Positions 55,186 to 64,000 of a DNA stretch of 64,000 nt are shown one piece after another. Both the position numbers and the translations under genes were made by a program. Origin of the DNA: Lunularia cruciata (Eukaryota; Streptophyta; Marchantiopsida; Lunulariales; Lunulariaceae); the NCBI GenBank assembly GCA_948567375.1, contig OX419762.1, forward strand, positions 6,702,001 to 6,766,000, in the 5' to 3' direction. The notes under the pieces were generated by a model that was not told the DNA's origin, searched no databases, and saw only the letters and a program-made list of their open reading frames with translations. The stretch's first letter is position 1, and each line of letters starts with the position of its first letter.

Positions 55186-56345
55186 GTGCTCAATCATCCA
55201 AAGGCATCACCAACACTCACTTTTTGTGATAGCAAGTTATGGATCCTAGATGTCATGGATCTAAGAACCATCATCCTAATAAAATGTCATGATTTTGCCA
55301 TTGCAGGTCATGTTGGAGTAGACAAGACCTTGGATGCAATCAAACACCATTACTATTGGTCCAAGATGAGCAATGATGTGATGGAATATGTTTGGATCTG
55401 CCCAATATGTCAACAAAATCAAGCTCCTACAATATTCCTTCAACCCTTCTCCCCCCTGCCCCCATTCCTACACAATGTTGTGAACAAGTAAGCATGGATC
55501 TAGTTTGTGAATTGCGTAAGACCACCTTAGGGTTTGATTCCATTGTAGTCTTTGTTGATAGACTTAGCAAAATGATGCACGTATGTCCTACCACTAAGGA
55601 TGTGATTTCCTTGCAGCTAGCTCAATTGTACTTAGATGTTGTTTTCTCTCACCATGGTTTGTCTTGAGTGCTCATCACATAGAGAAGCACTTAATTCAAT
55701 AGTTTGTTTTGGAAAACAATATTTGGTTTCTTCAAAAACAAATTGGCCATGTTCACACCTTACCATCCATAGACCAATGGAAAAATAGGGAGAGAAATTG
55801 CACTATTGAGGACATGCTCCCAGGCTTTACTTTAGATGAGCAAGAGAGGTGGGATACCTTACCCCCATTGGTGGAATTTTCTTACAAAAATTCATTGAAT
55901 GCCTCCAAAGATGTCACACTATTATTCCTCATGTATGGAGAGCATCCTTTTACACCTTTGAGCTTGATGAAGGTCCATCTGGTGGCTACCAAGGTTGACA
56001 TTATCAACTCTTTTGTTTCTAGAATCCAACAAGGTGTCGAGAATGCCAAGAACAAGTTGCAGATCATCCAAAATTGACAAAAGAAATATGAAAATGTACA
56101 CCAACAACACATGGAGTTCAATGTTGGAGTTCAAGTCTAGCTATCAACCACCAATCTCAAGTTAGTTGGACCTTATAAGCTTAGACCTTGTTTTATTGGA
56201 CCTTTCTCCATTCTTTGTCAAATCAGCATAATGACAGACCACCTCAAGCTACCACCACACATAAAGATCCATCCAATAGTTCATGTTCCTTACACAAATA
56301 TGCACCTTGACTGCCCCACTTCTCTTCCATCAAAGAAAGACTACC
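55186..56345 (+). pseudogene. Element D integrase
   Basis: Zinc domain HDFAIAGHVGVDKTLDAIKH and CPICQQNQA (about 55290-55430); core VSMDLVCELRKTTLGFDSIV (first Asp), LAQLYLDVVFSHHGLS; the second Asp region is mutated near 55670; Glu region RNCTIEDMLPGF; then FAYNN-equivalent FSYKNSLNAS and a GPF-type end (about 56175-56215). Two frameshifts and several stops. Confidence 0.88.
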
Positions 56346-56367
56346 TTGCCTAACCCTCATTGAGGAC

Positions 56368-56565
56368 ATGGAGGAATATGAAATTGAAGGTATTCTCCAA
56401 AAATGCATTCATGGTACTTGCCACCCATGTGTGGAATATCTTGTACATTGGAAAGAGTACCCACTATATGAGGCAATATGGGAGCCAACAACCAACTTGA
56501 CCAACTCACTAGTGTTAGTTCAATCTTTTGAACAACAACTTTCCAATGAGGACATTATGTCTTAA
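56368..56565 (+). pseudogene. Element D chromodomain
   Basis: Uninterrupted chromodomain of about 60 residues: EEYEIEGILQKCIHG, then VEYLVHWKEYPLYEAIWEP. In A the codon after ILQ is a stop; here it is Lys. Ends in TAA at the polypurine tract (AAAAGGGAAGAAG, 56563-56575). Confidence 0.9.
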
Positions 56566-56578
56566 AAGGGAAGAAGTC

Positions 56579-57148
56579 TATAATACTAATAGTTAGACAT
56601 ATTATCTAGAGGTGAAAATTGGCTTGGTAACATCTAAAAGGATGTAGTGAATGATGGGCTAGCTAGATTAGATAGAGATGTCACCAAAAGAGTACTTCTA
56701 CTAATAGAGAAAAAGTTTAAAATAGATTGAAAACTTCAAAGTCAATTTTGGAAGCCTAAATGGATGAATTAAGGCTCAAAAATGGAATGCATCCCCCCTC
56801 CTTTAAGCAAAAAACCTTAAGTTCTCCTCCCCATGATTCATCTCATCAAGAGTTTTCTAAGTATATCTCACCCACATGATTTTGAGCTTCTAACAAGAAG
56901 ATTCCCTAAAGATTACCAATTGGTCAAGATAGGATAAGGACCAACATGTCACCCATCCAATCTAAGGGTGGATTTTGCAGACATGCCACCAATCCATGTA
57001 TTTGATCCAAGGGTAGAGCTTTAGGGATCCTCTTTGTTATATAATAAAGAGAAGATGTTCAATTGAGGCATTGGAGTATTGAGTGTGAAGCTTGTGTTTT
57101 CTCTCTTGTATCTCTTTTGGAGATTTTGCTTGTCCTTGGAGCATTACA
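56579..57148 (+). repeat. Element D 3' LTR
   Basis: 570 bp, TATAATACT...GCATTACA (TG mutated to TA), followed by the target duplicate CTTGG. Confidence 0.9.
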
Positions 57149-57521
57149 CTTGGTAGAGCAATGTAGGATGTGTTTGATAGGTATTACCACTTGGACACTT
57201 GTGAGCTTTGTGCCTATCAAGACAATTCATCCACATGCTGGGACAATGGACCAAGTGGATATGGTATTCTAAGGACATAACCAGTGGCTACTAGGGAGAG
57301 TGGTCTACTTGGAATCCATCCAGGTGAGCATGGTCTACTTGGATTACACCCTTGGTCTACTTGGGATGCAGCTTGAGGACGTATGGAGCTTGTAGCTAAA
57401 GTGGAAGGAGTCTTTCACATTGGTTGGGAGCATGACACTACTACTCCCATGGGCCTAGTGTAGCAACCAATCAATATGTCTTCCACTCTTATGATAGTTG
57501 TAGAGAATACTTGGAGCCAAA
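57149..57521 (+). pseudogene. Element G methyltransferase end and linker to RT
   Basis: After the duplicated CTTGG, the methyltransferase frame goes on: VEQCRMCLIGITTWTLVSF to about 57272. Then about 80 codons without a known domain, and finally 57466-57521, which matches the sequence immediately upstream of RT in F (minus strand 61290-61235; QYVFHSYKNYKEYLGAK in F). It ends abruptly at 57521 where the F LTR starts. Confidence 0.7.
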
Positions 57522-58184
57522 TGTCATGCATATATATATTGCTACACAACATACATTGTTGTCAACATCATACACTATAGAAGTGCAACTCACACATAAG
57601 TCATACATAGGCTCTAAAATGCCATAATAATCAGATGGTTTACCACGCTTAACTCAACTCAACTCAACTCAATCAGTACTTGATCTATCACTCTATAAAT
57701 TACCAACAACTAGGCACTATTATAGCCACACCACTCTAGCTAAGAGAATCCAGGTGACGCTCACCGGCCTCTATCCACCATAGCCAAGAACTTGAAGTCT
57801 CAACATTAGAGAAGTGAGCTCTCTGGAGCTACACTTTGAAAGTATACCCCCTGGAATCAAGCTAGGTTTGAAACCCTAACGGTCCCATTGACGGCACACT
57901 TGATGGTGCAAATGGTGCAAAGTGATGGTGGGCCCTACCTTGAAGTCAGTACCCCGAAATGAAATCCAACCATCAAAAAGTAGTCTCTAAGAAACTACTA
58001 AAATAACTCTAACTACTATCATTAAAACTCTAGCGTCCGAGCAATCTAGATGTGACACTACAAATGGAGTGATAGCTATCATACGTATAGACATTGCTAC
58101 ACAACATACATCGCTGTCAACATCATACTCTATAGAAGCCCAACCCATACATAAGTCATACATAGGCTTTAAAGTGCCACAATT
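57522..58184 (-). repeat. Element F 3' LTR
   Basis: 663 bp; plus strand TGTCATGCAT...AGTGCCACA. The first and last about 105 bp are direct repeats of one another (57530-57635 and 58075-58184). Contains (AACTC)4-5 at about 57652-57672. Related over its middle to 16395-16760. Followed by the polypurine tract, minus strand AGTTAGGGGGGCAAT (58185-58199). Confidence 0.65.
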
Positions 58185-58278
58185 GCCCCCCTAACTGGCG
58201 GTTAGGTCCCTCTAACTCCAAATAGCCATCTACTCTAGGTATATGGTATACCCTATGATGGGCAAAGATTAGGAGGCC

Positions 58279-58970
58279 TGTGAGCCGGCCTGTCTCTCAG
58301 TCAGGATGAACCTCTGATGGCTATTATGGTAGCGCACCATGGACTAAGAAGGCAAGGAACCCCAACTCCATCATACTCCTCCAAGGCTAACACTCCAAGA
58401 CTCAAGACATTGCTCACTAGAGAACTCAATGAGAGAGAGATAGTTGCAAATGAAAGGATGATGAGTACCTCCTCACCCCTTGTTTATAAACTTGTGAAAT
58501 AGTTACGTACCAAAGTTACTAATTACCGTAGTAACTCAAGTTACTAGACTAAAAGTCAAGTAAAGTCAAAAAGTAGAAAGGAATATCCATTCACATGGAC
58601 ATATTCCCCTAAGCATGTGGTCTTATCTTGACCCAACCACTAAGTCAAGGATTCCTTCACATGGGCTATCCTTGGACTATAGAAGAATCCAAAACAAAAA
58701 GGCTTGCGGGTCCAAGAGTTCTCAACTCTTTCCTCAAAGCCAAACACCTAGGAATAATACCAAGTCAATACACTAAAATCCAAAATAGTGGTGCTCATCT
58801 TTTCTACTTCCTCTAAAGTAAGGTCCCCTCTATCTTAGCTATGACTAACTTTAGCTAACCATGACTAATATAGAACCATCCTTTATCTCTATATAAATAA
58901 TATCTCTTAAGTACTTGTAATACCAAGCTAAATATCACAATACCACACACATGCACAAATGGGTGTTACA
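58279..58970 (-). repeat. Solo LTR of element B
   Basis: 692 bp, plus strand TGTGAGCCGG...GTGTTACA, flanked by GGCC (58275-58278) and AGCC (58971-58974), a 4-bp duplication with one change. Same orientation as, and nearly identical to, 32093-32784. Confidence 0.9.
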
Positions 58971-59039
58971 AGCCAGGTGCTATGGAGCCCCATTGTTAGT
59001 TGCCTATCTGCAATCTATACCATATAAAGAATGAACTAG

Positions 59040-59600
59040 CTATAGGTCAAGTACATCTAGGACATAACTACTATCCCTGAGGAACCACCATGAGAGGAGG
59101 AGTCATACATGCCATATGCCATCCTCTTGAACAACTATCACACACTAACATAGTAGTAGCTCCACCAAAAGAGCCACATAACATATACCTCAAGCTTGCA
59201 TGTACAAGTGCCAAGCTCGGGTCCATAGTACCATCAATGTTTGGGAGGTGGCATGGCAAAAAATTGCGCACATGATCCTTCCAAACAACACCATAATATC
59301 CTTTTAACACAAGGACTCCAGATGGCAAAACCTCATGCACTCTCAAGATAGTGCGGCCTGTCAAAACATCAAGTGTTGTAGGTGCTGTCTGATGTAGATA
59401 TACATAGTCTCCTGGATGAAATCAATGGATCGAGGGTCTATAACCTCCTCCTTGAATGGTAGCATAATGTAAAGTATCTCTATGTTGAGCAATTGCCAAG
59501 TTCTCAAAGGCCATCGACATCACTCTCCAAAAGATCTCTACTTGCTAAGAACATGTGCTCATCCATACATCGGGGTCATCCAAGTCCAAAACTACAATAG
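59040..59600 (-). pseudogene. Element F integrase C-terminus with PHD finger
   Basis: Minus strand. 59490-59370 reads NLAIAQHRDTLHYATIQGGG and HPGDYVYLHQTAP, an integrase tail with the GDYVY beta-strand. It is followed by LRVHEVLPSGVLVLKG and PCHLPNIDGTMDPSLALVHA. The PHD finger is at 59196-59045: (Y)MLC, then VCDSC, SRGWHMAC, then TPPLMVVPQG, two stops and LCPRC. This is the C4HC3 pattern with correct spacing; the first Cys is Tyr, and the Asp-Trp before LCPRC has become TAG-TAG. PHD fingers bind histone H3 tails, so the domain could guide integration like the chromodomain of A and C. The frame otherwise is open from 59364 to 59074. Confidence 0.82.
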
Positions 59601-60470
59601 CATCTTGACGAATGGCTGCAAGAAAATTTGGGTCTTGTCCATAGAGTAGAAAGTATTGAGAGAAGGATGCTAAGGAGGCTTGCCGGCTGAACCAATGGCC
59701 CATGGCCAACCAAGGTAACTAGTAGCATGTTGGCATGGTGAGACAGATGAGGAGATGGTTCCAGGTTGACCAATCTGATCCTGCTTGCTGGGACATGGGT
59801 TTCTACTCAACTCATTTGCATCATGATTCACCACTCCAAGGTTGTGAACAACCATGAAATCATATTCTTGTAAAATCAGCACCCATTGTGCAAGCTTCCT
59901 TGAAAGCTTGTCGGACTCCATCAACCACTTCAATGGTTGATGCTTAGTGATGAGAGTGAAGGGGTTACCAAATAGGTAACATTGGAAATGTGCTACTGCC
60001 CAAATTGCTACCAAGCACTCTCCCTCATATGAACTATACTTTGCCTCCGCTGAATTGTTAGAGCGACTAGCATAGGCCACCACAAAATCCTTCCCCTCAT
60101 CATCATGCTAGGTGAGCACCGCTCCAAGCCCCAATATACTCCAATCAGTATGAACCTGAAATGGTCATCCTCTAATCGGTCTCCTCAAAATAGGAGCAGA
60201 TGTCAACCTATCCTTGAGCTCTACAAAAGCTCTCTCTTGCTCATCTCCCCAACACCACTCCTATGTAAGCTTGGTCAGCTTTGTTAAGGCCTTTGCAATG
60301 GCACTAAGTCTTCTAATATAGCGGTGGTAGAAGTTTACCAACCCAAGGAATGCTTGCACTCTGCTCACATCCGTAGGCCGGGGAATACGTGCAATAGCCT
60401 CCACCTTGGTCTGCTGAACACAAAGTCCTCCGGGGTAGATAGTGTGACCCAAATACTCAACCTACTCGTG
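59601..60470 (-). pseudogene. Element F RNase H
   Basis: Minus strand, from the connection domain (60452-60261: MGHTIYPGGLCVQQTKVEAI, VQAFLGLVNFYHRYIRRLS) to RNase H proper (60083-59670: VAYASRSNNSAEAKYSSYEG, ECLVAIWAVAHFQCYLFG, TLITKHQPLKWL, then HDANELSRNP). The third acidic residue is Lys (TKH for TDH) and the last block reads DANELSR, so the active site is damaged. The integrase core that should follow is deleted at about 59600. Confidence 0.85.
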
Positions 60471-61300
60471 GAAGAACCTACACTTCCCAGGATGTAATTT
60501 GAGTCCATGAGATCTCAACCTCTCAAACACCTCCAACAATTGTCTCTCATGCTCCTCCATAGTAGTGCTATAGACCAAAATGTCATTAATATAGCACCGA
60601 GAAAAATCCAATCCAGCTAGGATCCTATCCATGATCCTCTAGAACTCAATAAGAGCATTCTTTGCTCTTGCTGAGTGAACCCAAACGGTAAGAACCTCCA
60701 CTGATATAACACATCCTTGCTGTGAGGATTGATAGCCCAAAATGACATCTTGGACTTATCTTCCTCCCTGATTGGCAATTGATGATATTCTGATCAAAGA
60801 TCCAAAGTACTAAAGACCTTTGCATGCCCAATTGCATCAAAAATCTCCTTTGATGTAGGCATGGTATATTGATCAGCCCTAGTCTGTCAGTTGATAGGAC
60901 AATTATCTCCACACATCCACCTATTTGTGTAGTTGCAATGCATATCCTTCTTGGTTGGCATCACTATCGCTGATGCATACTCTCCATGTGAAATCTCCAC
61001 CAAAATAACCTCAAAAGGTCACTTCTCCAGCTTTGAATCAATGTCCTTTCTATCTCACTATATCAATAGGGATGTCAAAAAATTGGTGTATTGCTAGTCA
61101 GCTCAATCTGTACACCCGGTCCCTTTAGAGCACCAAAATCCATCATACTGAAGGCAAAACAACTCGTTTGGCTCCTCAAGAACCTCCAAACCCTTCGTCT
61201 TTCCTCTCCAGTAAGCTTGGGTCCAAGATTTGGCTCCCAAGTATTCTTTGTAATTCTTGTAAGAGTGGAAGACGTACTGACTGGCTGCTACTCTAATACC
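60471..61300 (-). pseudogene. Element F reverse transcriptase and upstream linker
   Basis: Minus strand: linker 61290-61235 (QYVFHSYKNYKEYLGAK), then about 61030-60900 with KWPFEVILVEISHGEYASAI and CGDNCPIN (VDYRxLN-equivalent), ADQYTMPTSKEIFDAIGHAK, the first Asp block at about 60800-60780, FGLSKNAL-like, and the palm region YINDILVYS-like at about 60590-60565. Several frameshifts. Confidence 0.72.
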
Positions 61301-61690
61301 CACATTTTTGTTTTTTTCTCAATTTTGAAGAAGTGTACAAAGAAGTTGAATTGCACCTGTATGGCCAAAGAAGGCAAAGAAAAGTGTCCTTGGGGTGTAA
61401 CCCAAGGTAATGTGACTTTGGGTCAGAAGGCAAGGTACTCGAAATTACCTTGTCAGCATACAACCCAAAGTAAGTAGTCTTTGTCTTGGGGGTGCTCAAC
61501 CCAAGGCGAGGACAATGTAACAACTTTCTTTTGGGGCAAGACATTCAAGAAAGCCCTGTTCAAAAATGGCGGTCATACTCATGAAGGACACTTGACAGTG
61601 CCAAGAGCATGTAAGAGGTGTGATTTCTTGGTAAAAACTCAAATTTAAGAAAGATAGAGAAGGCACGACTCTATAAAATTCAGGCTAAAG
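61301..61690 (+). other. Unidentified sequence before the H reading frame
   Basis: Contains repeated CAACCCAA/CTTTGGGT words (61395-61510), forming weak direct and inverted repeats. It might be LTR or leader of the unit that follows; a few words resemble element E around 50360-50440. Boundaries not found. Confidence 0.35.
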
Positions 61691-63935
61691 ATGAAGTGAT
61701 CACAAGCAATTTCCCATCACCGTTAAGAAGTCATCTTGTAGGAGATCGTGGGAAAGGAAGTGTAGTTGAAAACGCACTGGTGTGTGAAGAGGAAGTTGAG
61801 AGAGTTAATCCAAAAATTAGTAGGAAGAATAGTCCACATGCTAGAGTGGAAGAGAGAAAGATGGGAGATGGGAAGAAGAACTCTGAATTTGTAGTGAGAA
61901 ATCATGCAATTCGGAGGTTAGATGTGATAGCAAGAATCGAAGTCCTGAGTAGGATTTGGATCACATTCTTGGCATGGAAGTGGAATGTTAGTTTTCTAGG
62001 TTTCATGACGGAGAAGAAGGGAAGCAAGGAAATTTGGCTCGATGGATAGAGTTGGATTGGAGATTAGTACTCGGAAGAGAAGCAGGTGCAGAGGAGGGTA
62101 CCATGTTCTTGGGGAAGGAAGAAGTCGTGGAAGAAACCCAAGAAGTGAGGGATGCTTTCTCTTCGAAGCGCACAAAGAATGGCTTCCAAGTGGAGAGCTA
62201 TAAGGATCCTATCAAGAGGGGGATTGTGAGTGCTCTTACGGCAATCCTGAAGCCGGAGAGAACTACTTATGTGATGAAGCACCAAGCGGTGTTCTTCCAT
62301 AAAATGTTTGCAAGAGAGCCAATTAACAGGGCAAAGTGTTTCCATCAAAGGACGAGACAGATGATGTGGAATTTGCAAGACAAGTCGCCACCACATTACA
62401 TTGTGCCATTTACAGCCCATTTTTACTTGGGATTGAATCTATTGAATGCGGCCAAGAGGCACAAGATGGTGTCTCATTTCCATCCCGACTTGAGAAGAGA
62501 TGTTGATGCAGAGGAGCAGTAGTACATCCTGCAAATTAGGAGTAGCAACGAGTACTACAAGCAGACGGGGCAAAATGTACAAGTGAAGGTGAGTACTCTG
62601 AAGTCAAAGAGGATGAGTTGACAAGGAGAAGAAGAAGTAGTAGAGAATGCGCAACCTCAAAAAGCCTGAAGAGTGAACCCAAGGAAAGAATTGGTGGTGA
62701 TCTCGTCGTCGGATAAAGAGTCTGAAGGAGAGGTTGTGTGCAAGTCCAAAGACTTGGAGAAGGAGGAAGTACCCGAGTTCACACTTCAGAGTAGGGACAC
62801 AGCCAGTGACAGTGAGGATAGTGGAGAGATGCAGTCGGTACCCAAAGAGGAGGAAGCTAAGATGGAGACGGCAGAAAAAAGATAACTTAAAACTGGAAGA
62901 CAAAGTTCCAGAGCAGGAGGAAAAGGGAGTTTCAATTCAAAGGGGAGTTTGTTCAAGACAAAGGGTGAAGTATGAAGCGCGGCCGAGTAAGGTGGGAGAA
63001 GTGGAGAGTCAAAGTTCAGGGAGCAATGAATCCATTCCTATAAGGCAATTGCGGCTAAAAAGGCGAGTATCAATAGAGGAAGCGACAAAGAAGGAGGTAA
63101 GTCCGCAAGCCAAGGTAATTTCTAGTGAAGGAGTAGAGTATCTATGGGAGGTTGTGTGCCCGTTGTTGGTGAAGTTAGAGCACAAGAAGAAGGAGATGCA
63201 TTCAAAGTGTCCGGAGGTGAAGATTGTATTGCAGGTGTTAGCTTGGTTGGAAGAAGAGAACTAGGAGTTGAAGAAAAATATAACCCAAGGTGAGGAAGAA
63301 AGTGAAGTACTACGAGTAGATGTTGTAGTATAGAATCAAGTGATCAAGAACTTGAAGAGAGAAGCAAGGATTAGAGAGAGACTCATAGAGCAGAGTGACA
63401 TAGTGAGGGAAAAGCAAGTAGCTGAGTACAAAATCTTGAAGCAGCAGTTTGCTGATTCGAGGTTAGAAATTATCCATGCTATGGCAAGAATAGCGGAGAA
63501 AGAGCAAGAGCTCAATAGAGTGATGGAGAGTGTAGAAGAGAAGAAGCAGCTCTGGCAAAGAGAGTTGATAGCAAGATATAGAGAGGAGGAAAGGTTAAGA
63601 GAGTTACTTCGCAATCAAGAGGAGAAGATTGTGCAGAAGGAGAAAGAGAAGGAGACTGTGAAAGCCGAGTTTGAAGCGGAATTTGCAATGTGCAAAGAAG
63701 ATTGGCTTGTTGATCAAGAATGGGAGAGAAAAATGCGATTGGAGCCATTGAAGAAGATTGTGATCAAGATGAACGTGATGCTTAGTACAGAAGCCAACGT
63801 GAAAATTGAAGAGATGCAGCTACATGAGTTGAAGTTGATGGTGCAGGAGATGAGGAGACAAAATGCAAAGGACAAAGATTTGAATGCTTTACTTATCAGT
63901 CTCAAAAGTTGTGTAGAGAGGACAATATATTAGAA
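61691..63935 (+). pseudogene. Unidentified broken gene H with C-terminal coiled coil
   Basis: Series of plus-strand frames in the same direction that look like one gene with frameshifts. 62034-62522 has a globular, basic and aromatic-rich segment (YKDPIKRGIVSALTAILKPE, AVFFHKMFAREPINRAKCFH, then PPHYIVPFTAHFYLGLNLL). 62673-63264 is acidic and low-complexity (VVISSSDKESEGE) followed by a basic part. 63340-63933 is 197 codons almost wholly coiled coil (EREARIRERLIEQ-type heptads, many Glu, Lys, Arg). No domain is recognised. Its setting in nested retrotransposons and its gag-like layout suggest an accessory or gag-type ORF of a large LTR element, but a decayed host gene is possible. It is cut by stops at 62520, 63262 and 63329. 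Confidence 0.45.
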
Positions 63936-64000
63936 GCAGAAGATAATATCACAATTAGATTAGACTTGGTGAAATTAGAGATAGATAAACTTTGGAAGGA

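Larger units (their letters stand above)
48293..57148 (+). mobile_element. Chromovirus D (relative of A), with E copy 2 and a solo A LTR inside
   Basis: LTRs 48293-48882 and 56579-57148 and a perfect target duplication CTTGG (48288-48292 and 57149-57153). Same gene order as A, about 20% divergent by eye, with many stops. The LTR is shorter (570-590 bp) because it has a single copy of the unit that is duplicated in A. E copy 2 (50005-51827) sits in gag and a solo A LTR (54226-54962) in RNase H. Confidence 0.93.
16391..57521 (+). mobile_element. Element G: old Ty3/Gypsy element with DNA methyltransferase domain, split by nested insertions
   Basis: Its own sequence survives at 16391-17818, 24416-24661, 25372-26247, 45603-48292 and 57149-57521. 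Removing the insertions (each with matching target-site duplications) rejoins the reading; the junction 48292/57154 continues methyltransferase codons without a gap. Order: LTR-like start, long leader, gag, protease, C5-methyltransferase, linker towards RT. At 57521 it is cut by F, a minus-strand member of apparently the same family; the rest of G would lie beyond F. Stops throughout show it is dead and the oldest layer of the nest. Confidence 0.7.
57522..61300 (-). mobile_element. Element F: Gypsy element of the G family, 3' half, with PHD finger
   Basis: Minus strand, from right to left: RT (about 61230-60480), RNase H (about 60460-59620), end of integrase, PHD finger (59225-59045), short tail, G-rich polypurine tract, LTR 57522-58184. 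The integrase core is deleted. The 5' end stops at about 61300 against an unrelated sequence. A solo B LTR lies in the tail (58279-58970). Inserted into G, to which it is related. Confidence 0.75.

Noticed and set aside
57522-58184. Stand-alone TRIM element
   Set aside because: Although it has terminal direct repeats, its flanks (CCAAA and ATTGC) are not a target duplication, and a G-rich polypurine tract of F abuts it, which fits an LTR of F better.

Overview
The window is a plant nuclear segment made almost entirely of retrotransposons; I see no convincing intact host gene. A land plant is indicated by Ty3/Gypsy chromoviruses with initiator-tRNA-Met primer sites, integrase chromodomains, TG...CA LTRs and deep nesting. 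A LINE with a restriction-like endonuclease and a Gypsy family carrying a DNA methyltransferase point more to a large-genome gymnosperm, fern or lycophyte than to a flowering plant, but this is a low-confidence inference.

Left part. 1-4915 is the 5' portion of a minus-strand chromovirus (C1) inserted in opposite orientation into the RNase H region of another copy of its own family (C2, 4916 to about 6560). 7181-10045 is a 5'-truncated, RLE-type LINE whose 846-codon frame is still open; it is the best-preserved coding sequence here. 10046-16390 is AT-rich, mostly unrecognised DNA with two notable inverted repeats (11398-11428 and 15336-15470).

Central part. From about 16391 to 57521 runs one old plus-strand Gypsy element (G) split by insertions: gag (25372-26247 and 45603-46100), protease (46600-47040) and a C5-cytosine DNA methyltransferase domain (47344-48292, finishing at 57149-57275). 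Into it have jumped A (17819-24415, complete, TSD GGTGC), a solo A-type LTR (24662-25371, TSD GTGGG), A2 (26248-45602, minus) and D (48293-57148, TSD CTTGG). A2 in turn contains B (28320-32784, minus, gag-protease only) and E (33347-42616, minus). E contains chromovirus C (35149-42421, minus), which itself carries a solo B LTR (37140-37818) and a solo A LTR (40580-41313). That is five levels, nearly all supported by matching target-site duplications and by seamless rejoining of the interrupted reading frames. D carries a second E copy (50005-51827) and another solo A LTR (54226-54962).

Right part. 57522 to about 61300 is F, a minus-strand relative of G: RT, RNase H, the end of integrase, then a PHD finger just before the LTR. 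A short linker shared by G (57466-57521) and F (61235-61290) lets the family layout be read from two partial copies: gag, protease, DNA methyltransferase, RT, RNase H, integrase, PHD finger. This chromatin-domain-bearing retrotransposon family is the most interesting content of the window. 61301-64000 holds an unidentified plus-strand broken reading frame with a long coiled coil, probably part of another retroelement.

The Gypsy polyproteins are pseudogenised by stops and frameshifts, many stops being explainable by C-to-T change on either strand (CAG to TAG, CGA to TGA, TGG to TAG). Nothing here need be active now, except possibly the LINE frame if a full-length copy exists elsewhere.
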